Shown here: positions 8,501 to 16,847 of the stretch, in pieces
How the letters are laid out: every line of letters starts with the position of its first letter
Numbering within the stretch: the first letter of the stretch is position 1
Source of the DNA: GCA-2733415 sp964276095
Lineage (GTDB): Bacteria > Bacteroidota > Bacteroidia > Flavobacteriales > Flavobacteriaceae
Length of the DNA: 64,000 nucleotides
NCBI GenBank assembly: GCA_964276095.1
Contig: CAXYDR010000001.1
Span: 124,001 to 188,000, forward strand
Direction of reading: 5' to 3'
Made by a program: the position numbers and the translations under genes
The notes under the pieces: generated by a model
Seen by the model: only the letters and a program-made list of their open reading frames with translations
Told to the model about the DNA's origin: nothing
Database searches by the model: none

Positions 8501-11472
8501 ATAACTGTGTTTTGAGCTGTTAAGTCAAATGTTTCTTCATTAAATGGAGCTACATCACACTGTCTCATTTCTACAGGCTGCTGTGCTACTGGAATTGCAT
8601 CTAAGAAAATAGTAACAGTAGTTGTTGCTACAGCACAAACATTGGCTGCATCATTATAATCAACCTCTATTGTAATTATTTCTTGTGCTAATGTTCCAGC
8701 ATATGCATTTGGAGTCGCGATAACAACATTGTTTCCGTCATAATAAGTAACGGTAGTGTTTGTTTGTGTTCCAACTACTTCAGCTTCAAAAGCTGCTACT
8801 AAATCATATACTTCTGTTCCATCTGCTCCTACATCACATAATCTCATTTCTGGATTTGCTACTGCGTTTGCGATTGGACTAGGATCAATATCTATTGTGA
8901 AAGAGGTTGTTGCAAAACATGTAGTGTTAACATCATTCTCAACTCTGATAAATATTGTTTCAGGATCTGTAGTATTTACATACGGACTAGTAATTAATCC
9001 AGTTGCTGTTCCAGCATCTGCATTTACTTGACTGTTATAATAAGAAACCGTCATTCCTGTTTGACCATTTAATACTGCTACTGTTTGAGCAGTAAAATCA
9101 AATGATTCACTTCCGTTATTATCAGTATCACATAAACGTAAGTCTACTACTGCGTTTGCTACTGGAATTGCATCTAAGAAAATAGTAACAGTAGTTGTTG
9201 CTACAGCACAAACATTGGCTGCATCATTATAATCAACCTCTATTGTAATTATTTCTTGTGCTAATGTTCCAGCATATGCATTTGGAGTTGCGATAACAAC
9301 ATTGTTTCCGTCATAATAAGTAACGGTAGTGTTTGTTTGTGTTCCAACTACTTCAGCTTCAAAAGCTGCTACTAAGTCATATACTTCTGTTCCATCTGCT
9401 CCTACATCACATAATCTCATTTCTGGATTTGCTACTGCGTTTGCGATTGGACTAGGGTCAATATCTATTGTGAAAGAAGTTGTTGCAAAACACGTAGTGT
9501 TAACATCATTCTCTACTCTGATAAATATTGTTTCAGGATCTGTAGTATTTACATATGGACTAGTAATTAATCCAGTTGCTGTTCCAGCATCTGCATTTAC
9601 TTGACTGTTATAATAAGAAACCGTCATTCCTGTTTGACCATTTAATACTGCTACTGTTTGAGCAGTAAAATCAAATGATTCACTTCCGTTATTATCAGTA
9701 TCACATAAACGTAAGTCTACTACTGCGTTTGCTACTGGAATTGCATCTAAGAAAATAGTAAAAGAGGTAATAGCATTACAATCGCTATTATTATTGTCTT
9801 CCACACGAACCCATATAATTTGTTCTGGTACAGAAGAAGGGTATGGGTTTGTATTTGTTATAGCGTTAGTTCCGTTAATTGCGTCTACTTCTAACAAGTG
9901 GTAACTAATGGTATAATCCGTATTTGATTGTGTTCCTAAAATTTCTGTATTGAATTGTGTTAAATCAAAGTTTTCAGTTCCATCAGCTAAATTGTCACAC
10001 TTTCGAATAATAGGGTTTACGGGTTGTGTAGCAGTTGTAGTGTTACCTATTGAAATTGTAAACGACTCTGTAGAATGACAAGTTTGATTTCCAATATTAC
10101 CTATACGTACAATAATAGTTTGTGGGTTACTAATGTTTGTGTACGGGATGGGTAAAGGGGAAACATTGGCATCAGCATCAGCTTGGTTAAGATGATAGGT
10201 GATTACAAAATTAGGATCTGTTTGAGTTCCTAAAACATCATCGTCATTTTCAGTAAGTGTAAAAGGTTCGAAACCTGTACCGTTTGTAGAGCACAAGCTT
10301 AAATTTAGTGGTTCATTGGCTGTTGGTATAGCGTGCCTTATGATGGTTATATCATCTGATGTGTCAGAACAAATTGCTCCATTACTAAGTGTAACAGAAG
10401 CTATTAAATGGTAGACTCCAGCATTAGTAGTTTGGAATTGAGCACTGATTTCACCAGCTATAACTCCAATTGCATCATACCATTGATACGTAACTGTAAA
10501 AGGACTATCTACTTCTCCATTTAGAGTTACAATTTCTCCTTCACAAGCATTAGCTTCTCCATCTTCTATTATAATTCCTCCAGATTCTCCGTTAACATTT
10601 ATTTCTAAACCTAAATCAAAACTACCTCCTTCAATGAATACAGCTGAATCTAGAGTAGCGTCACCTTGATCTGCTATAACTAATTTAATATGATATAAGC
10701 TTCCTGCATTCACTGCACCAAAAGCAGTAAGTACTTTAGTTTGCCCATCATAAGCAATTGATGAGTTAGTTGCAACTGTAGGATCAGTGTTGTCAAAATT
10801 GTAACGTTCAAAATATTGTTCATTTGCTGGGGTTGCACAAGAGCCAGGTACACCAGGACGTACATTGGTGCAAGTAACTGCTAAATTACCAGTGTCAGTT
10901 GATGGAAGCACTGCTAAGTTAGTCACTGTTCCTGTAGCTACTTCAGTTAATACAAATGCAAATGCATCAGAGTATGTACATTCAAAGTTTTGATTGTATT
11001 CTTCAGAAACAAATAAATAATTAAATTTAAGTTCATTTGTAGGAGGTACGAAATCAAATTCAATAAATGCTGCATCAAAAGTGTTAGTTACTCCTCCTGC
11101 AGTATTTAAGTCTGAGTCATTATTATTTACACCATGAGCAGTACTTCTTTGTGGGTTCGAAGGACCAGAAGCTTCCATAACATTACCGGTACTTAGTACA
11201 ATACCGTTTTCAAAAGGAAAATTGTTTGGAAGGGGAGGAGTATAAGTTCCAGCATCACCATCTCTTTCAAAATATGCTACTCCTAATGGAGAAGTTGTTA
11301 ATGAAGAACTATAATTTGAAGTTTGGGCGCAATCTCCAGTAACTAGAATATCATCAACCAATTGTTCATCAGTATAAGTGGTATTATTAACCGTTATTGG
11401 CCCTTGTGTTTGTGCGCTAACAAAAGCAGTAAATAACAAGGCTATAATTAATAAATGGTATTGCTGTTTCAT
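5560..11472 (-). CDS. T9SS type B sorted giant surface protein (choice-of-anchor L, 13 Cys-rich repeats)
   Basis: A 1970-residue secreted protein. The signal peptide is MKQQYHLLIIALLFTAFVSA. Residues of about 25-290 resemble the choice-of-anchor L domain, and about 300-385 look Ig-like. Thirteen units of roughly 90 residues follow, each opening with a Cys-Asp motif (for example RLCDTDNNGSESFDFT) and containing a tyrosine-rich strand (VTYY, ISYH). A PKD/Ig-like segment comes next. The last 90 residues (FFTPNGDGVNDTW, IYIFDRFGKLL, GWDG, YWFKI) match the gliding-motility-associated C-terminal (CHU_C) domain used as a type B T9SS signal. It is therefore exported across the outer membrane and attached to or released from the surface, probably as an adhesin; the ligand is unknown. 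Two adjacent 191-residue repeat pairs are identical in protein sequence. Confidence 0.92.
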   Translation of the reverse strand: MKQQYHLLIIALLFTAFVSAQTQGPITVNNTTYTDEQLVDDILVTGDCAQTSNYSSSLTTSPLGVAYFERDGDAGTYTPPLPNNFPFENGIVLSTGNVMEASGPSNPQRSTAHGVNNNDSDLNTAGGVTNTFDAAFIEFDFVPPTNELKFNYLFVSEEYNQNFECTYSDAFAFVLTEVATGTVTNLAVLPSTDTGNLAVTCTNVRPGVPGSCATPANEQYFERYNFDNTDPTVATNSSIAYDGQTKVLTAFGAVNAGSLYHIKLVIADQGDATLDSAVFIEGGSFDLGLEINVNGESGGIIIEDGEANACEGEIVTLNGEVDSPFTVTYQWYDAIGVIAGEISAQFQTTNAGVYHLIASVTLSNGAICSDTSDDITIIRHAIPTANEPLNLSLCSTNGTGFEPFTLTENDDDVLGTQTDPNFVITYHLNQADADANVSPLPIPYTNISNPQTIIVRIGNIGNQTCHSTESFTISIGNTTTATQPVNPIIRKCDNLADGTENFDLTQFNTEILGTQSNTDYTISYHLLEVDAINGTNAITNTNPYPSSVPEQIIWVRVEDNNNSDCNAITSFTIFLDAIPVANAVVDLRLCDTDNNGSESFDFTAQTVAVLNGQTGMTVSYYNSQVNADAGTATGLITSPYVNTTDPETIFIRVENDVNTTCFATTSFTIDIDPSPIANAVANPEMRLCDVGADGTEVYDLVAAFEAEVVGTQTNTTVTYYDGNNVVIATPNAYAGTLAQEIITIEVDYNDAANVCAVATTTVTIFLDAIPVANAVVDLRLCDTDNNGSESFDFTAQTVAVLNGQTGMTVSYYNSQVNADAGTATGLITSPYVNTTDPETIFIRVENDVNTTCFATTSFTIDIDPSPIANAVANPEMRLCDVGADGTEVYDLVAAFEAEVVGTQTNTTVTYYDGNNVVIATPNAYAGTLAQEIITIEVDYNDAANVCAVATTTVTIFLDAIPVAQQPVEMRQCDVAPFNEETFDLTAQNTVILGGLDPALFTISYYTVDVTNTQIAITDPTAYVVSLPLLSQEIFATVSNNGNSICDGTTSFYVFRDPIYNAAVAQDLLNLEACDDNSPGDLLEVFNLDALIPTILGSIVTTADATVTFYQNQADADVNNTANALTGTNALTSGTQTIHYTISNNDNVDCFSSDLFEIVVYPLPTLPLITNTVAYLYQECDTDLIDGLTVFDNFDDQTALIIGTNNYTVTYHLTQAFAQANTDVVTNGFMNTIPVNQPIGVRIEDPITGCVNTMELMLEVVTAPQGPLAPLPALTYCDTDNDGFGFFDLTTLETAVTSGISGVSVEFFETTGEADLGVGAINTSTLYQNIDTDGSGTGYTQVIYAQLTLDGFTSPLDCYTLVPITLLVIDSPELLSTDLVYKQCEEEPNITDGFVSFDLTSFEQSHLYTVILNNAGGDTSVLNQYSATYYTQVDASGNPVPGSIIPNPNAYENTSTPDQLIYVSVEHVGDATVVPSIPATGCSTIKAITLHVDLLPSTIYTPYVLCDDDSADGKLDFDLTLEPYYSHLIDGATDVSVDFYTTLAAADFGSTSAAEYIDTPTSYENEFNPQSVFARVYNSSTGCYAIEIMHLEVSPNPTPLSTIDIQDQLGNNGVMEECDGNVDGSGTISEQIATFDLTLWETQILNNESGVSAAYYTNIDEAEAGTSSITNPATYNNIANPQTIYVSVINDGSGIANASSTGCYTIVSFELYVPVPEVTITASKDVICVDANGVPLTNTDLPVLTANALPSAPYDYQWMLNGVTIPGATNQSLTVTESGDYTVSASGPTDFDCINVSAVVTIEVSGVPDGFNGNVTTTAFADSHQIVAEATSTIPGIEFWYSLDGAEATTDGTFDNVLPGTHIVTISDGENCWTEDVNVTIIDYPHFFTPNGDGVNDTWAIIGQEGIPISQIYIFDRFGKLLKQLDPDSEGWDGMYNGTQMPASDYWFKIMYIEGDDSTQKEFKAHFSLKR
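8585..9730. repeat. 573-bp tandem duplication inside the surface protein gene
   Basis: Copies at 8585-9157 and 9158-9730 differ at seven positions by direct comparison, and all seven leave the encoded 191 residues unchanged. The start of a third copy (about 30 bp) follows at 9731 before the sequence diverges. The unit encodes two of the thirteen Cys-rich repeats. Confidence 0.95.
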
Positions 11473-11630
11473 ATGAACTAGGGGTTATTTATATATTTAA
11501 AATGACACTGAAAATTAACTTGTATTAAGCTTACTATCATTTATAACAGATGGCAAGGTAAATACCCTACCCTTTAAACGCAAAAAAAAACGTTAAATAA
11601 CACATATTAAGCTGCATATGTTATTTTATT

Positions 11631-11686
11631 AAAAAAGCTCCAATTACAATTATGAGTTTTGTACTCATTTATGTAATTGGAGCTTG
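11631..11686 (-). terminator. terminator of the ABC transporter operon
   Basis: AAGCTCCAATTACA (11635-11648) pairs with TGTAATTGGAGCTT (11672-11685), with a second small hairpin ATGAGT/ACTCAT inside the loop. On the minus strand the stem is followed by a run of T. It lies 20 bp past the permease stop. Confidence 0.8.
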
Positions 11687-11705
11687 ATATAAAAAGGGGG
11701 TGTTG

Positions 11706-12542
11706 TTACAAATCTCTCTTTAATAATAATTTATAAGAACCGAAAATAAATAGGAATGTCCATGCTAATACTATTGCTATTTCATACCAATGTACAGCAT
11801 AGTCGTAGTTTAAGTTTTCTCCTACTTGATTTGCTACAGCTTTTACTGCTGATAAACGAGAAATAGGTTCGTTAATTAAATTACTCATTGATCGGAAAGG
11901 GAAAAAACTTAGGATAGTATCTGGTATGGTGCTTTCCTTACCTGTTTTCCAAAAAAGTAAGCCATATATTATCCATTCTATAAAATTCCAGATTACTAAA
12001 AAACCTAAAGCAAAAGCAGAACGTTTAATAAGCATACCTATAAATAGGCAAAATGAAAAGAAACCTATGTGCTTTATAAAGTAAGCTAGGATGAATTCTA
12101 AATCGGAAAAAATAATTCCAAATTCTGTATAGTTTGAATATACAAGCCCTAATATTAATGAAATTATAAAAACAAATAAAGTTGATATTGCTGAAAAAAC
12201 TATTACCATTAAAAACTTGGAGTATACAAACTCTTTTTTACTTAATCCATCTATTAAGTTTTGCTTCAGGGTACGGTTGCTAAATTCATTGGCTACCATG
12301 GAAATAATAATGATGGCTAAAAATAATTTAAACCATGAAGCCATAAAAGTATTGAAATGCCATATGTATGGGAAATTGAAAATACCTTGTTCTGCTAAAT
12401 GAAATTTTATTGGGCCAATATCAAATTTTATAGCTGCTACTAATGCAATGGAGGTTAATAGAAAAAAGTAAGCAAGAATAAGAAACCTACTCAATTTGTT
12501 TAACCATAATTTTTGAAATTCTATTTGTAGTAAACGTTTCAT
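11706..12542 (-). CDS. ABC-2 type transporter permease
   Basis: A 278-residue integral membrane protein with about six hydrophobic segments and the ABC-2 hallmark MVANEFSNRTLKQNLIDGLSK near residue 85, the cytosolic coupling helix that follows the first two membrane spans. It would form the channel of an ABC exporter with the ATPase encoded directly upstream (gap of 6 bp). The substrate is unknown; in Bacteroidota such pairs are often annotated as drug, lipid or gliding-related exporters, but nothing here decides between them. It is the last gene of a two-gene operon ending at a strong hairpin. Confidence 0.88.
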   Translation of the reverse strand: MKRLLQIEFQKLWLNKLSRFLILAYFFLLTSIALVAAIKFDIGPIKFHLAEQGIFNFPYIWHFNTFMASWFKLFLAIIIISMVANEFSNRTLKQNLIDGLSKKEFVYSKFLMVIVFSAISTLFVFIISLILGLVYSNYTEFGIIFSDLEFILAYFIKHIGFFSFCLFIGMLIKRSAFALGFLVIWNFIEWIIYGLLFWKTGKESTIPDTILSFFPFRSMSNLINEPISRLSAVKAVANQVGENLNYDYAVHWYEIAIVLAWTFLFIFGSYKLLLKRDL

Positions 12543-12548
12543 GGAGGC

Positions 12549-13448
12549 TTATTTATTGTTGGTTAGTTGTAAAAATTGATTTTCTAGGCTTTCTTTTCTT
12601 TTTACTAAATGAGATAGATAAATGTCTTTGTCTAACAGTGTTTTGTTTAACTCTTCGGCATTTAATTCTTCATTTAAAATGGCTATTATTTTACCTTCCT
12701 CTTCCTTAATAGTTCCAAATGCTTGATGTGAGTTTAAAAAAGCCAGTAGTTCACTTTTTTTAGTTGAGTTTAGTTCAAAATAGCCTTTTGAAGCTATTAA
12801 TTCATCAACTCTTCCTTCATAAATTTTTACTCCGTGACGTAGTATAACTGCATGAGAGCATACTTTTTCAACTTCATCTAATAGGTGAGAAGCCAATAAA
12901 ATAGTAGTTCCTTGAGAAGCTATTTTGGTTATTAGTTCTCTTATTTGATGAATACCTTGTGGATCTAATCCGTTTGTAGGTTCATCTAAAATTAATATTT
13001 CGGGGTCGTTCAATAGGGCAGAAGCTATTGCTAAGCGTTGTTTCATACCTAATGAGAAAGCTCTGAATTTACTGTCTTTTCGGTCGATTAACCCTACTAA
13101 TTCTAGTTTTTCAATTATTGCTTTTGTATGAATCCCTTTTATTTTACAAACGAGCTTTAAGTTATCATAAGCCGTCATATATGGATAAAAATTAGGGTGT
13201 TCAATAATAGCCCCAACTTTTTTTAATGCATCGTGCGTGTTTACCGTGTTGTTGAACCATGAAAACTCACCAGAGCTTTTGTTTACCACATTTAAAACGA
13301 TACCTAAAGTAGTCGATTTCCCACTACCATTAGGACCTAGTATTCCGTAAACATTTCCTTTTTCTATCGTGAAAGATAAATTGTTTACTGCCTGAAGTGA
13401 ACCATAGTTCTTGTTCAGGTTTTTGATTGATAATATTATTTCTGACAT
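12549..13448 (-). CDS. ABC transporter ATP-binding protein
   Basis: A 299-residue nucleotide-binding subunit. Walker A is GPNGSGKST (about 38-46), the Q-loop region is IIEHPNFYPYMTAYDN, the signature is FSLGMKQRL (about 133), and Walker B with D-loop is LILDEPTNGLDPQG, followed by the H-loop HLLDE. A C-terminal extension of about 80 residues resembles the regulatory tail of CcmA/BcrA-type ABC-2 ATPases. It partners with the permease gene 6 bp downstream and probably drives export. It is the first gene of the operon; upstream lies the small-RNA region transcribed in the opposite direction. Confidence 0.92.
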   Translation of the reverse strand: MSEIILSIKNLNKNYGSLQAVNNLSFTIEKGNVYGILGPNGSGKSTTLGIVLNVVNKSSGEFSWFNNTVNTHDALKKVGAIIEHPNFYPYMTAYDNLKLVCKIKGIHTKAIIEKLELVGLIDRKDSKFRAFSLGMKQRLAIASALLNDPEILILDEPTNGLDPQGIHQIRELITKIASQGTTILLASHLLDEVEKVCSHAVILRHGVKIYEGRVDELIASKGYFELNSTKKSELLAFLNSHQAFGTIKEEEGKIIAILNEELNAEELNKTLLDKDIYLSHLVKRKESLENQFLQLTNNK

Positions 13449-13565
13449 ATTATTGATTGATTATAAATACAAGACGCTTTAAGCAGTATATTGTTACAAC
13501 GTGAACTGTTTTAAAATGAATTTTGATTTATTTAAAAAAATATTAGGAGGAGTTGAAAAAATTGG

Positions 13566-13573
13566 TATATTTG
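13566..13573 (+). promoter_or_regulatory. -7 box of small RNA unit 1
   Basis: TATATTTG exactly matches TAnnTTTG and lies 21 nt upstream of the conserved ACTG at 13594, the same distance as in unit 2. No clear TTG is seen at the -33 position, so the promoter may be weaker. Confidence 0.55.
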
Positions 13574-13579
13574 AAATAT

Positions 13580-13696
13580 AATTGCAACAAATTACTGTGA
13601 GGACATTGGCTATAGCCCCATAAGCTTATCTAAAGAGAGTAGTATAAATATGTAACTTATAAAAAAAGCATCTTAAGCATTTAGGGTGCTTTTTCA
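13580..13696 (+). ncRNA. candidate small RNA, copy 1 of a tandem pair
   Basis: A stretch without an open frame that shares ordered conserved blocks with the unit at 13814-13932: ACTG, GAGGA, a short self-complementary block (GGCTATAGCC), CCCCAT, TCTAAAG, GAGTAGT, ATGTAAC and TATAAAAAA. The block ACTGT can pair with GTAGT to close a roughly 50-nt structured region. A terminator hairpin (AAGCATC/GGTGCTT plus T run, about 13668-13694) ends it, and a Bacteroidota -7 box precedes it. It is transcribed on the plus strand between two minus-strand genes, so it is not a leader of either. It could be a 6S-like or other flavobacterial regulatory RNA; the family is not established. Confidence 0.6.
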
Positions 13697-13777
13697 GTTT
13701 AAGGAAATTTAGCATCGCAATTCATCTGATTATTTTGAATTTAAACGAAATAACTAATTATAACTACTGTAAGTGTC

Positions 13778-13807
13778 TTGAATCCAGTTAGTTTGTGATT
13801 ACCTTTA
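13778..13807 (+). promoter_or_regulatory. promoter of small RNA unit 2
   Basis: TTG at 13778-13780, 19 bp, then TACCTTTA at 13800-13807 (seven of eight positions of TAnnTTTG). Spacing to the conserved ACTG block is the same as in unit 1, predicting a start near 13814. Confidence 0.6.
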
Positions 13808-13813
13808 TTATAA

Positions 13814-13932
13814 TAATTACACATCATACTGCTATGAGGATATTAGCTTAAGCCCCATTGAATTACTAAAGGGAGTAGTTGTATAATGTAACCTATAAAA
13901 AAGGCATCCTGAATATTTAGGATGCCTTTTTT
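13814..13932 (+). ncRNA. candidate small RNA, copy 2 of a tandem pair
   Basis: A relative of the 13580 unit with the same block order (ACTGCT, GAGGA, AGCTTAAGC, CCCCAT, ACTAAAGG, GAGTAGT, ATGTAACCTATAAAAAA). Here ACTGCT pairs perfectly, with one G-U, to AGTAGT. In unit 1 the fifth base changed but still forms a wobble pair, weak covariation support for a real stem. A perfect 8-bp terminator stem (GGCATCCT/AGGATGCC, 13903-13926) with a T run ends it, and a well-spaced promoter precedes it. It has no open reading frame. Function is unknown; tandem paralogous regulatory RNAs are the best reading. Confidence 0.62.
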
Positions 13933-14000
13933 GATTATAAAGTTTTATGCTAATTGAGTTATTTTATTGAATACTAAAATAATAGATTGTTTACCTTGGA

Positions 14001-15059
14001 TTAGCTTTTTTGTTCTTTGTTGAAGTAAACTAAGTAGTAGTACATTTGCTTTTCTTCATCCCAACCTTTTTCAACAAATTTCTCTGCTGAATCGGGATTT
14101 ATAAAGTCCATTTTAATTTGAATATTGGTATCTAATTCAATTATGTTTTTTATCTTTTTTCTCGATGCTGTAACTGCTGTATTGGAAATAGGGAATTCAG
14201 TTAAATCTTCTACACTAAATTTTTGACCTTTTTCCTCTTTATAATGCTTGAATTCCGGAATTAATTCTGGATTGTCAACTACACTATTCAAGAAGCTTGT
14301 TTCTTCAAAATTATCGTTCTTGGCAAAATAATCCATTGAACGGTTCATAAACATAACTTCCTCTTTTTTGTCTTCAGCAGGAAAAACAACATCTTTAGCA
14401 AAGTTCTGACATAATTGTAAGTACTTTTTTGTCATGAAATTATCATCAGCTAAAGCATCAACTCCTAAAAATTGTTCTAACCAATATTTTGTATCATACT
14501 TGTTAGAATCAGCAGAAAGTATCTTGTACCCGTTTTCTTGCTCAGTATTGAAAATAATACAACCTTTATCTAATTTTTTAAGGTTTACACCTTGTTGTAA
14601 GATGGCGTTTAAACTTTCGTCCTGTTCTTTAAATTGTAAAAAATCGTGTTGTAATTCACTTTTAAATATCCCAATACCATCAACTTTTTGGTTGTCAATT
14701 ACCAAGTTGTTTAAGTACGCCACGTATACCTCACCGCTTTTAATATGCGGATGCATTGATTGATCGTATAAGTGTGTAGTTATTTTCTGTGAAGCTTCGT
14801 GTATTGAACTCGGGTTTAGAAAAATTTCTGTTGCAATTTTGTGCAGTTCGTTAAACTCTAAATCTACTTCGTTTGCAAACTGAAAATAATTCTCTTCTTT
14901 TTCTCTAAATGGTTTAAAGAAAAAGTCTTTTAATAAGGGCATTAATTCATCATCTAATTGATAAGGAGTTTTTGATAAAAATGCGCCTTCAGTTTTACTT
15001 TTGTTACCAACTCTATGAATTGATAAGCTTTCTATATTGGTTTGGTATAAGTTAATCAT
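14001..15059 (-). CDS. nucleoid-associated protein (NdpA/YejK family)
   Basis: A 352-residue soluble protein matching the 37-kDa nucleoid-associated protein family. It begins MINLYQTNIESLSIHRVGNK, the usual start in Bacteroidota, and contains the family segment SGEVYVAYLNNLVIDNQ with KVDGIGIFKSE and later CIIFNTEQENGYKIL. E. coli YejK binds DNA and associates with the nucleoid; the precise role is poorly known. It appears to be a single-gene unit, with AT-rich gaps on both sides and the tandem small RNAs beyond its 3' end. Confidence 0.85.
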   Translation of the reverse strand: MINLYQTNIESLSIHRVGNKSKTEGAFLSKTPYQLDDELMPLLKDFFFKPFREKEENYFQFANEVDLEFNELHKIATEIFLNPSSIHEASQKITTHLYDQSMHPHIKSGEVYVAYLNNLVIDNQKVDGIGIFKSELQHDFLQFKEQDESLNAILQQGVNLKKLDKGCIIFNTEQENGYKILSADSNKYDTKYWLEQFLGVDALADDNFMTKKYLQLCQNFAKDVVFPAEDKKEEVMFMNRSMDYFAKNDNFEETSFLNSVVDNPELIPEFKHYKEEKGQKFSVEDLTEFPISNTAVTASRKKIKNIIELDTNIQIKMDFINPDSAEKFVEKGWDEEKQMYYYLVYFNKEQKS

Positions 15060-15123
15060 CGCTAATGGTTTTGTTAGTAAAACAGACCCAAGTGGGTTTT
15101 GTTATTTTATAAATATATGATGA

Positions 15124-15639
15124 TTAGTTCCATAAATCATCATAATTATCAAAAGAGTTATCTTCTAAATCTTGATAATCATTAAATTCATCATCTTCAT
15201 CTTGTTCTCCTTTATCAGCTTCAAAAACTTTTTCTGGAGGACTGTCTGGTAATTCACCATGACTATACATTAAATTAGGGTAGCTAGTAGTTTCTACTGG
15301 CTCAGCTATTTCTGCAAGCTCAACAAGGAATGTCCACATTGAAAAGAAATCGTATACATAGATTAATCTTCTTTTGTGTTCAGTAATAATATCATCTAAA
15401 GAGGTTTCGTTCATGATACGAACTGAATCACCTCCTTCACTCATGTCGAATAAAGCAATTTCATCTCCTTGACTCCATTCTTCATCACTTACATAAAAAG
15501 AGGCCATTTCGCCACCATCAAACCCAAAAGCTTGAACAATTGAGTTATGAAAATCTTCTGCAGTAGCGTCTGCTTTTACTTCGATGTCTCTAAACACATC
15601 ATCTTTATCATCAAGTATAACTCTAAAGCGGTATATCAT
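15124..15639 (-). CDS. pRiA4b ORF-3-like protein (IS1096 TnpR passenger family)
   Basis: A 171-residue protein with the pRiA4b ORF-3 fold: MIYRFRVILDDKDDVFRDIEV, then ATAEDFHNSIVQAFGFDGGEMASFYV, with a very acidic C-terminal tail (about 130-171). The family was named from transposon passenger genes but is widespread as a stand-alone chromosomal gene of unknown function; nothing transposon-like surrounds it here. A candidate promoter (GATTTTTG read on the minus strand at 15670-15663, with TTG 18 bp further upstream) precedes it. Confidence 0.85.
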   Translation of the reverse strand: MIYRFRVILDDKDDVFRDIEVKADATAEDFHNSIVQAFGFDGGEMASFYVSDEEWSQGDEIALFDMSEGGDSVRIMNETSLDDIITEHKRRLIYVYDFFSMWTFLVELAEIAEPVETTSYPNLMYSHGELPDSPPEKVFEADKGEQDEDDEFNDYQDLEDNSFDNYDDLWN

Positions 15640-15738
15640 TGTAGTAGTAATTTATTAGAATGCAAAAATCGACAATTATTTTATCCCACAAGTGAGTTTG
15701 CCTTTTTATTTATGTTAGTAAATATTCTTTTTAAGTTG

Positions 15739-16755
15739 CTATTTACTGAAGCGATGCAGTGTAAAAGTCATTGCTGATAGTAGGAAAAAGGCTCCTACTT
15801 GGTGGGAGACTCCTAGCCAGACAGGTACTCGTAATAGTAAGGTTAATATACCTAATACAAATTGTATTCCTACAAATATAAGTAGGCTATTTACACTTCT
15901 TTTTTGCCAAATAGTCATTTGAAGTTTTCGTGTTTTTTTCCAGATTAAAAATATAAAAAGAACAACAATATAGGCAAGTGTACGATGAATGAATTGCACA
16001 CCACTTTTACCTTCTATGAAATTTTTGTACAGCGGATTTTGTTCTATATAAACGGTTTCGTGTATCAGTTTTCCTTCATTCATTAATGGCCAATGATTGT
16101 GTATAAAACCTGCATCTAAGCCTGCTACAAAAGCACCATATATAATTTGAATAATTAATATAACTAAGGCAATTCTAATGAAATTACTTAGTTTTTTAGA
16201 ACTAGTTTTTCTCTCAGGGAACCATAAATCTAAAGCTACCCAAAAAGTGTATGCAAAAGTGATAAATGCAGTTGTTAAATGTGCTGCAAGACGGTAATGA
16301 CTTACATCGGGTTTGTCTACTAATCCACTTTTTACCATATACCATCCTAGAAATCCTTGAAACCCGCCTAAAATTAGTAATAAGATGGCTTTTTTAATAG
16401 TTGCTTTAGAGAGTTGCTTTGTAATTATAAAATATACGAAAGGTAAAAAGAATACTAACCCGATAAAACGACCAATAACTCTGTGTAACCATTCCCAAAA
16501 ATAAATATCCTTAAAATCCTGTAATGAAAAGTGATCGTTTATTTTTTGATATTCAGGGTATTGCTTGTATAGATCAAAAGCTTCTTGCCATTGAGTTTCT
16601 CCAATAGGGGGTATGGTACCGCTAATAAGTTTGTAACTAGAAATAGAAAGTCCTGAGTGAGTTAGCCTTGTAATTCCACCTACAACAACCATAATAAAAA
16701 TTAAAACACATCCTGTAAGTAGCCAGTAAATTACTTTTTTGTTGTCCTTTTTCAT
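15739..16755 (-). CDS. ctaA: haem A synthase, COX15/CtaA family
   Basis: Membrane enzyme that oxidises the haem O methyl group to make haem A for aa3-type cytochrome oxidases. The 338-residue protein has eight predicted membrane segments and the expected conserved motifs: GGITRLTHSGLSI in the first segment, EWLHRVIGR, a histidine in YRLAAHLTTAF, HNHWPLMNE, FIHRTLAY and GVSHQVGAFF, which supply the haem-ligand histidines of both halves. It implies aerobic respiration with a haem-A oxidase. It stands alone on the minus strand; no ctaB is adjacent. Confidence 0.94.
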   Translation of the reverse strand: MKKDNKKVIYWLLTGCVLIFIMVVVGGITRLTHSGLSISSYKLISGTIPPIGETQWQEAFDLYKQYPEYQKINDHFSLQDFKDIYFWEWLHRVIGRFIGLVFFLPFVYFIITKQLSKATIKKAILLLILGGFQGFLGWYMVKSGLVDKPDVSHYRLAAHLTTAFITFAYTFWVALDLWFPERKTSSKKLSNFIRIALVILIIQIIYGAFVAGLDAGFIHNHWPLMNEGKLIHETVYIEQNPLYKNFIEGKSGVQFIHRTLAYIVVLFIFLIWKKTRKLQMTIWQKRSVNSLLIFVGIQFVLGILTLLLRVPVWLGVSHQVGAFFLLSAMTFTLHRFSK

Positions 16756-16847
16756 ATAAAATTTAATTCTCTTAAGAGTAGCTCAAATTATAAATGCTAT
16801 TGATATTTCATTTCATACTACAAAGAATATTATAGCTAGATAATTAT

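Noticed and set aside
8756..9031. Plus-strand frame of 91 codons, with an identical twin at 9329-9604
   Set aside because: Antisense shadow of the surface protein repeats. The duplication explains the identity, and the long minus-strand frame is clearly the coding one.
15124..15639. Transposon passenger gene marking an insertion sequence
   Set aside because: Although the family name derives from IS1096, no transposase, terminal inverted repeats or target duplications are visible around it.
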